Assembly (NCBI RefSeq): GCF_024733555.1
Contig: NZ_JANIOF010000001.1
Coordinates: forward strand, 1,574,856 to 1,638,855
Direction: 5' to 3'
Origin: Paenibacillus sp. SC116
GTDB lineage: Bacteria; Bacillota; Bacilli; Paenibacillales; Paenibacillaceae
Length of the DNA stretch: 64,000 nt
Below, one piece after another: positions 38,101 through 47,100 of the stretch; the first letter of the stretch is position 1, and every line of letters begins with the position of its first letter. The notes under the pieces are model-generated. The model ran no database searches. It was not told the DNA's origin and was given only the letters and a program-made list of their open reading frames with translations. A program made the translations under genes and the position numbers.

Positions 38101-41100
38101 AACGACAATATGGTGAATAGCGATTAGCAGATGGTCCCCATCCTCGCAATGGAACAGGGCAAGCTTCATGAGTGGTCCGTTGCCCAAATCAATTGATCCT
38201 TGTATGCTCGTTGCTGTAGTTTCAATAGCATGTGCCAGTTCTACGCCACTACCAAGTGCCTCATAATCAAATTGTTCAAAGGTATACAGCTCACCCTCGT
38301 CCACACTGCGATTCCACATCACATATCCATCTTCTGTCTCTCGAAGCACCATTCTTAGAGCGTCATGATGCACTACGATATGTGACATCGCTGCTTTTAG
38401 AGCATCGACATCGAATCGTTCTGTTCGGTGAAGCAGTACAGCCTGGTTATAATGATGCTTGTCTATTGGTTCATCCGTTGCAAATCGTGCGATGATCGGT
38501 GTCAGCTGCACTACACCTGTTACTTCACTTTGATCCGCCAGTTTCACAGTTTCACGCAGATGCGGGCATAATGCAGATATGGTTGGATATTGAAATAAGT
38601 CTCTCATCTCTAGCTTGTAACCAGCTTGCAGCAGTCTAGAAATGACTTGCAACGACTTTATCGAATCGCCACCAAGCTCAAAGAAATTATCGTTGATGCC
38701 TATCGAATTTCCACCCAGAACAGACAACCACACGTCAGCCACTGATTGTTCTTTTTTATTACGTGGTGCCATGTACTCCACTTTTGACATAAGTGGCCCG
38801 GTTGGTGCAGGCAGCGCGTTGCGATCGATTTTACCATTCGGCGTTAACAGCATCCGCTCCAAGCCTATAAAATGCGCTGGCACCATATAAGAAGGAAGTT
38901 GATTTTCTAACGCTTTACGCAGCTGAATCAGTATCGAATCATCGTTACTGTTTCCGTCTACAAGCACAACATAAGCACAAAGATAGGTACCGCTGAATTC
39001 GTCTGTGCGAGCAATTACAACTACTTCATTCACTTCATCCAGCTGAAGAATTTGTGACTCGATTTCACCAAGTTCAATCCGATATCCACGTATTTTCACC
39101 TGATGGTCCATGCGGCCAATAAAATCTACATTTCCGTCCATATCCCAACGTGCGAGATCACCAGTACGGTACAAGCGCTCACCCGGAATGAATGGGCTCA
39201 TAATAAATTTCTCTACATTCAATTCAGGACGATTTAAATACCCTCTTGAGACACCAGGTCCGCCAATGCACAATTCTCCGGCAATACCGACAGGCACTGG
39301 GTTTAACATCGAATCGACGATATAAAATCTACCATTCAGAGTCGCCTTACCGATAGGCACGTTGCCAGACTGCGGAAGCTTTTCTAGCGATTCATCATAT
39401 ACACTTGTGTCGATAGCAGCTTCCGTGACGCCGTAACTGTTAATAATGCGTATAGACGAACCGAATTGCTGTTGTAAAATGCGATAATCACGCACACTGC
39501 ATGCATCAGAACTTGTTATGAGCAACTTCAAGGAAGGTAACTCAAGCCGCTGTGCAGCAATATGATTCATAAAAGGTATAATGAGCGCTGGAGTAGATTC
39601 AAATAGAGTTATTTCGTAATCCTGAATCCAGCCAGATAGACGAACAGGGTCGATTCGATCATCCTTAGGACAAATAATCATCGTACCGCCATTAAATAAC
39701 GCTCGCGCAATATCACCGATAGATACATCGAAGGAGAAACTGGCTAGCTGTAGCAACCGTACCGGAAATTCATTCAATCTATACTCTCTCCGGTAGCCGT
39801 ATGCCGTATTAACTAGGCTTCGATGCTCAATCATGACTCCTTTCGGGCGTCCTGTTGTACCAGACGTATAAATGACATATGCCAAATCATGTCCTTCATT
39901 TCGCATTGGTAAGGCAGAATCGTCGCCATCATAGACACTTTCGTCGTCGATGAAAATAATTGAAGTAGAAGTCTCACTTGTCTGCGTCATAAAAGCAAAG
40001 CGATCAGCAAGCCATGATTGGGAAAGCAATGCCTTTGCACCACTGTCTTGGAGCATAAATTCAATACGATCTTCAGGATAGTCCGGATCAATCGGCACGT
40101 AGGCTCCGCCAGCTTTCCAAACTGCAAGGATAGCGACTATCATCTCTGCTGAACGTTCAGCCAATATTCCAACGAGCGATTCACGCCCTATTCCAGCATC
40201 CATTAGCGTTCTTGCCAATCGATTCGCAGCACTATCGAGTTCATGATAAGTGAGCTTGGTTTCCTTATATATGACAGCAATATGTTCAGGATTGTTCGCT
40301 GCCTGTGCTTCAATGAACGGATGAAACGGAATGTTAATCGACTCCGTTTCTTGGTAAATGTCAAACCCTTCAAGCAATTGGACCTTCTCATCCTTGGTTA
40401 GTAGATTCAGCTCTGCCAATGACTTCTCCGGACTCGAAGCAATATCAGCAAGCAGTTCCTGAAAATGTCGGGAAATCCGTTCTATCGTTGAACGCTCCCA
40501 TAATTTCACGGCATATTCCAATCGAAAAACGAGTTTAGCGCCTAATTCCATCGCTTCCAACGAAAGATCAAACATCGCGATAGATTTTTGAGTTTCCTCA
40601 ATGGTGCATACCAACTCTCCTGCTTGAAGTGTATCGGGATCGTTCACATAGCTGAACATCGTGTCAAAGAGTGGATTTCGACTCAAGTCACGCTGTAGAT
40701 TCAATTTTTCAACTAGCATTTCAAACGGATAATGCTGATGCTCAAATGCCGACAGAGCCGTTTGCTTCATCTGTTCCAGCAATTCGGAAAAACTCATAGA
40801 AGAATACATAGGGCAGCGGAGTGCCAATGTATTAATAAACACGCCAATCATATTTTCCACATCAGGATGGTTGCGTCCAGCGACCGGTGTTCCAACTACA
40901 AGTTCCTCTTGACCGTTATACTTATGCAGCAATGTACAATAGGCAGCTAGAAGCACTAGATACATCGTTGTGCCGCTTTCCTTTGCCAACTGCGTCAACC
41001 GCTCTTTAAGCACGGGTTCAATAGAGAAGAACATCCAGTCCCCTTCAAAACTTTGAACCGCAGGTCGAGGTTTGTCATATGGCAGTTCAATGACAGGCGC

Positions 41101-44100
41101 CCCATCTTTAAACTGCTCCAGCCAGTATGTTTCCTGCGAAGCATAATCTTCTGTCAGCATCCAGCCCTGATGCCAGAGCGCATAGTCTTTATATTGAACA
41201 TGGTGCTCAGGAAGCTCGCGGCCGTCATACAGTGCTGCAAACTCATCGAGCAGGGTCTGAACAGACACACCGTCCGCAATAATATGATGGATATCAAGCA
41301 GCAGTTCATGCCTTTGCTCACTCAACGGAATCAATCCAACGCGGATAAGTGGTGCCTGCCGTAAGTCAAACGGTTGAATAAATGGTTTAACTGTATCTTC
41401 TAATTGGGCTTCGTCAGCCATCAAATCCTCTATCGAGAACTTGACGTCTTTTTCAATACGCTGCATTAATCCTTCTTCTGTTTCTACGAATGATGTACGC
41501 AGCGCTTCATGCCGCTCTATTAATGTGCAGAATACTTCATTGAGTTTTTGCTTATTTAAAGGTCCCTCCAGCTTAAGCATCCCGGATAAGTTATAGGTGA
41601 CTTTATTGCCCTCAAACTGCTGCAAAATGTACATTCGTTTCTGTGAAGAGGTAACAGGATACAGTTCCCGTTTTTCTACTGGAACAATTTCCGAATAAGA
41701 GACTGTGTCTGACACAGATTGAGCACGAATATAATCTGCAATTCCCCGAACACTCGGCGAATCAAATAGAAGTTTAAGTGGAACGACTACGCCAAGTTCC
41801 TTAGTTAGGCGGGACAACATAACCATTCCTTGAAGCGACTGCCCTCCAAGGGTAAAGAAATCGTCCAACACCCCAACATGCTCGGTTTTTAATACCTCTT
41901 TCCATACGCGTGACAATTGTACTTCTAGATCGTCGGCAGGAATGCCATTCACGGTTTCCGTTACAGTCCATTCACGCACATCTGGCAGTGCAGAATAGTC
42001 AATATCCCCAGTAACCGTCCGTGGCAGCTGCTTCATCGCGATAATATGCTTAGGAAGGGAATAGCTTGGCAAATGTTCCGCCCAGTGCCTCTTTAATGCC
42101 GCTAAATCTGTCAACTCAGTTGTAGATTCCACATAAGCTGCTAGATTAACTTCCTTATCGTCCCTGCAAGCAATAACCGCACAATCGGATAGTTGAGATA
42201 ATGATGTCAACGTCCGTTCTAGTTGAACAAGACTCACTTCACCCTGTTGATTGGAGACGACTCTATCTTCCCGTCCCCATATGTGCATACTGCCATCCGG
42301 CATACATACGGCCAGTTCACCCGTTTCACGCCAATGTCCAAATGCCTGTTCGCGAACATAAACTCGACCAAGTGTACCTAAAGGTGCTGGCTGGGCATAC
42401 ACATCCAGAATATTTAATTCCGTTTCCACTGGAGCATGCATCTGCCAAATGCTTGACAATGTCTCACTATGCTCCTTGTGCAGCACTGGCAAATTTCCGA
42501 TTGTGACCTGTTCAGGAAACACATTCGTAAGCGTGTCGAGCATATAAATATAACTTTCCATCCACCAGTCCAATAAACTTGGATCTATCATTTCTGAACG
42601 GAAGTCTACGTCAAGCTGCAACCCATCTTTTACTTCCATCACATTCATAAATAGATCGTAGTTCACATAACTTACTGGGCTGGAAAGCAATTCTGTCTCT
42701 AATTGAAAAAATTGCAATCCCTTCAACGGTCTGTCCATGTTGAACAAAATATTGAACGCGGGAAAATGAGTCAGCCGTTCGCTGACGAACGAGAATGGAT
42801 AAGTCTGATAACGGTCCATTGTATCCATTGCTACTTTTACACCATTGAAAAAAGATTCAACGGTCTCGCTTCCCTCTAATTCCGCTATAACAGGCAGCAA
42901 GTTGACACAGTTCCCCATCACAGAATAGCTGTTCATATGTGCTTGTCCTGCTGTAGGAATACCGATGACAAACTTATTCCGAGCAGTCAAGCGATGAAGA
43001 AACAATTGAAATGATCCTAGCATCGTTACGAACAAACTATTCTTGAATCGAATACTCAACTTCTTCAGCTTCGTAGTCAGCGCAGCATCAATCTTATGCG
43101 TGATGCGCTCTCCCCGATTGGATGGTTTCATTAACATGCCGACTTTGGGGAATTGCAATGCCATTATCGGCTCATTCAACCTGCTGCTCCAATATTGAAC
43201 AGCTTCTTCCATAAGAGCCGTTTCGTTCTGAACTGCTTGCCACTCCAGGAAGTTGCTGAATTGTGCCGTTTCAGGAGGAGACCATATCTCGCCTCTGCAC
43301 AGCATCGAATACGCTTGTTCCAACTCAGTGACAAACACCCCGACTGACCAGCCATCCAATGTGACATGATGCATCGTAATGGCCGCGATCGTGTCGTCCG
43401 CTGCAAATTGCAGCAAATGAATGCGGAAGAGCGGATCTCTAGTTGTAAGATCGAAAGCGCGTCCTGCCTCATCATGCAACCACTGCTGAACAAGTGCTTC
43501 TCTATCACTCCCGGTCCATGTTGAACAATTCTCGACAGGGATGTTCACCTGAACAAATGGAAGAATAATTTGAGTTTCTCCTGTTTCGTCAAACACCGTT
43601 CTTAGTGCTTCATGTCGGTTGGTCAGCTGCTCTACTGCTGTTTGCAGCTTGTCTAACCGCAGATGCCCCTTCAGCTGCAGCACCGCAATTTGATTGAAGG
43701 CCGCATTAGACTGCTCAGAAGATTGCGAAGCTAGCCACATTTGCTTCTGTTCGCTGCCAACACGAATCCGCTTCTCGTTGTGCACCGCAGATTGTGGCAC
43801 TTCTACAGTTACAGGCGCGCTCGCTGAAGTGGAAGCAGATAGATCACCTTCCTGATGCAAGCTTGAATCCTTCATCCGTTTCGGACCAGACGGATGTGGT
43901 GTAGGAGGTAATATTCCACCCTCTCTTAACTCACTTACCGTCTTCGTTATTGCTGCTATAATGCGAGCAATATCTGAATCTGAATGAGCTGTCGAGAGGA
44001 AACAATTGCGACCTTCCCAGATGTAAATCCCCTTTTCAAGCAGATGATAGAAGAACAATTCTAGATCGCCTTTCAGTACGAAACGGAATAGCGAACCGAA

Positions 44101-47100
44101 GTGAACAATCTTAATTGGCACCTGTTCCTCTTCAAAGTAATCATTAAGTGTACGGGCAAACATAGCGGTACGCTCATTCAATTCTGTTTGCAATTTCTCA
44201 CCGTGTCGGTTCATTTCATGAAGCACTGCCATTGTTGCTGACATCGCTAACGGATGATGACAAAACGTACCTGCAACAAAAACACGCTTACTCTCGTTTT
44301 GAGGATAGGAATCATCACCGAAACTCCAAATTCCTCCATCAATTCCATCCATGTATTTGGATTTTCCTGCAACGATTCCTATTGGAAGCCCGCCACCAAT
44401 TACTTTTCCATACGTTACAAGATCAGCTTGAATACCGAACCAGTTTTGCGCGCCTCCAGGATGAATACGGAAACCTGTAATCACTTCATCGAAAATGAAA
44501 GCGGTACCCGAAGAATCGGTGATGGAGCGGATTTCCTTCAGAAATGCAGTTGGCTGCAGATCAGGCCTTCTACTCTGTACAGGTTCAACTAAGACAGCTG
44601 CCAATTCATGAGCATGTGACCGAATATAATCAAGTGCTTCCGTTGTGCCATAGTTTAACACCACAATATCTTGCACCATATTTTTAAGCGTACCGGGCGC
44701 TAACGGCATCGTACTTTCCAGATTAGCCCCTGCACCTGCAAGCGCCAATATTCCATCATAAGTACCGTGATAAGACCCTGCGAAAATGACAACCTTAGAG
44801 CGGGACGTCGCGGCACGTGCCAATCGCAGCGCTACCATGATCGCTTCCGTACCCGAATTGTAGAACGCTACTCGCTCTACACCTGTCATGTCGGAAATTG
44901 CTTGGGCCACGTTACCTGCCAAATTCGACATCGGGCCGACACACATGCCATTTTCAAGCTCGTGCTGCAGCGCATCATGGATAAATGAAGGCATATGACC
45001 AAACAAGTTAACTCCGAAACCCATCGTAAGGTCGATATATTCATTTCCGTCAATGTCCCATATTTTAGAGCCTTCTGCCTTTTGCGAAATAATTTGGTAT
45101 ACCAATTCTTTCAGAATCAATCGAAACCCCGCAACATTGCGGTTATTTGCATATACATCTCGGTATCGTTGTGTGTAATCCTTCGTCCTTTGTGTCTTTT
45201 TACTAAGACGCTCGATCAATTGCTTCACATGCTGCTCTTGCTTATCGTTCAACTGCTCTTTCTCCTGAACGTTCATTCGACGATACGGTTGAAAAGGCTT
45301 TATTTCCTCTTCTTGTCGATGAGCAGGAGTCTCCATTGCAACTGCAGCTTGTCTTAATCCTAGCAATTCCTGTTCGATTACCGTCTCTTGTTCAAAAGTA
45401 ACTGTCGGAGCTTCTACTTGTGGGTTATATCTCAACAGCTCTAGTTGCTGCGACATGAGCTGCAACTGCTGCTCTAGAATACGTTCTACAGCATCGCCCT
45501 TTGTAGACGAGATTGACTGAATATGCGTTGGGTGGCTGGTGCGAGCTAATTTATGTTGTTCCGTATGGCGAGCTTCACTCGGGCTTTGTTCGCGAATCTT
45601 GTTAATCGGAATAGATGGTGAGCCTTTCCATTCATCAATCGGTTGACTTGCTTCTTTTCGAGGGATATGAGCTATGATGTAATCACTTAAACTTTCAAGA
45701 TTCGTCAAAGATTCAAAGAAGACACGCACTGGTATATCCAATTTAAAAGTATCTTTGATGCTATTGCTGACCTGAGACAGAACGATAGAATCAAGTCCCA
45801 TTTCTAAAAAATGGGTATATAAGTCAATTTCACTAGGATCAAGTTGCGAAATGTTATGAATCATATTCTTCAGGGTGTGCAATACTTGAGCTTGCTGTTC
45901 CGCAGAGACGTGTGTAGTCGATTGATTAGCCTTCATTACATTCTCGGGCTCCCTCGTTCTATTCTCCGTGACTTCTCCCGTTGCTCTTGTATTAGTTGAA
46001 GCGGTATCAATCCAACAGCGGTTTCGTTCGAATGGATAAGTGGGCAGAGGAACGCGACGACAGCCCGCATGCTGATACAATGATGCCCAATCTACTTTAG
46101 CTCCCTGCACATAAAGTGCTCCAAGCTTACGTAAATGTTCTTGTCGATGCGATGCATATTCATCCCTGTAACTCAATTCCCTATATTCTTTTACAATTCG
46201 ACTTGCCTGTTCGCTAAGCTCGTAAATTTGCTGCTCCGTCTTGTCAGCTAGATTCATATTCCCAGACTTGGACACGATGCGATGCATCCCTGTGAATACT
46301 TCTTCACCTGTTTCTCCATTGACGGTCAGTCTTACTAACTTCTCACGCAGCTCGTCCAGATCCTCAGCTATAATCGCTACCCGATATGGCCAATGCATAC
46401 GGCCGATTGCAGCCGTATAGCACATATCGCTAACATTCTCTTCCAGATGACCATTCACATATCTTTGATAGCTGCCGATCAATTCAGTCAACGCGTGCTC
46501 TGTCTTAGCTGAAAGTACGAACAGATTAGGAGCCTTTGATTTATTGTCCGAAACAACTTCATTTCGAATATATTCTTCCACAACGACATGGCAATTCGTC
46601 CCACTAAAACCAAATGAACTTATGCCGCACCGACGTGGCTGTCCCTCTGGAACTTGCCATGGCGACAATTTACTGTTCACATAGACCGGTGACTGTTCGA
46701 ACGCAATGTTTCGGTTAGGATTTTCAAAATGTATAGTAGGAGGTAGTAGGTTACGTTGCAGCGCCAGCACTGACTTAAGAAGACTTGCAATACCAGATGA
46801 CTCATATAAATGTCCGATGTTCGTCTTAACCGATCCAATGGCGACGAACTGCTTCTTAGTAATACCTTTACGTTGAAACGCCTTCTGAATCCCCTCAATC
46901 TCGATCGGGTCACCGAGCTGCGTACCCGTCCCATGCGCTTCAATGTAACTTATCGTAGAAGGATCAATGTTTGCATCTTTCCACGCCTGCAATATAACAT
47001 CCGTCTGCGCTGATGCATTTGGAGCTGATATACCTACTGTATTTCCATCTTGATTAATAGCACTGCCTTTTATGACTGCATAAATATAGTCCCCATCCTG

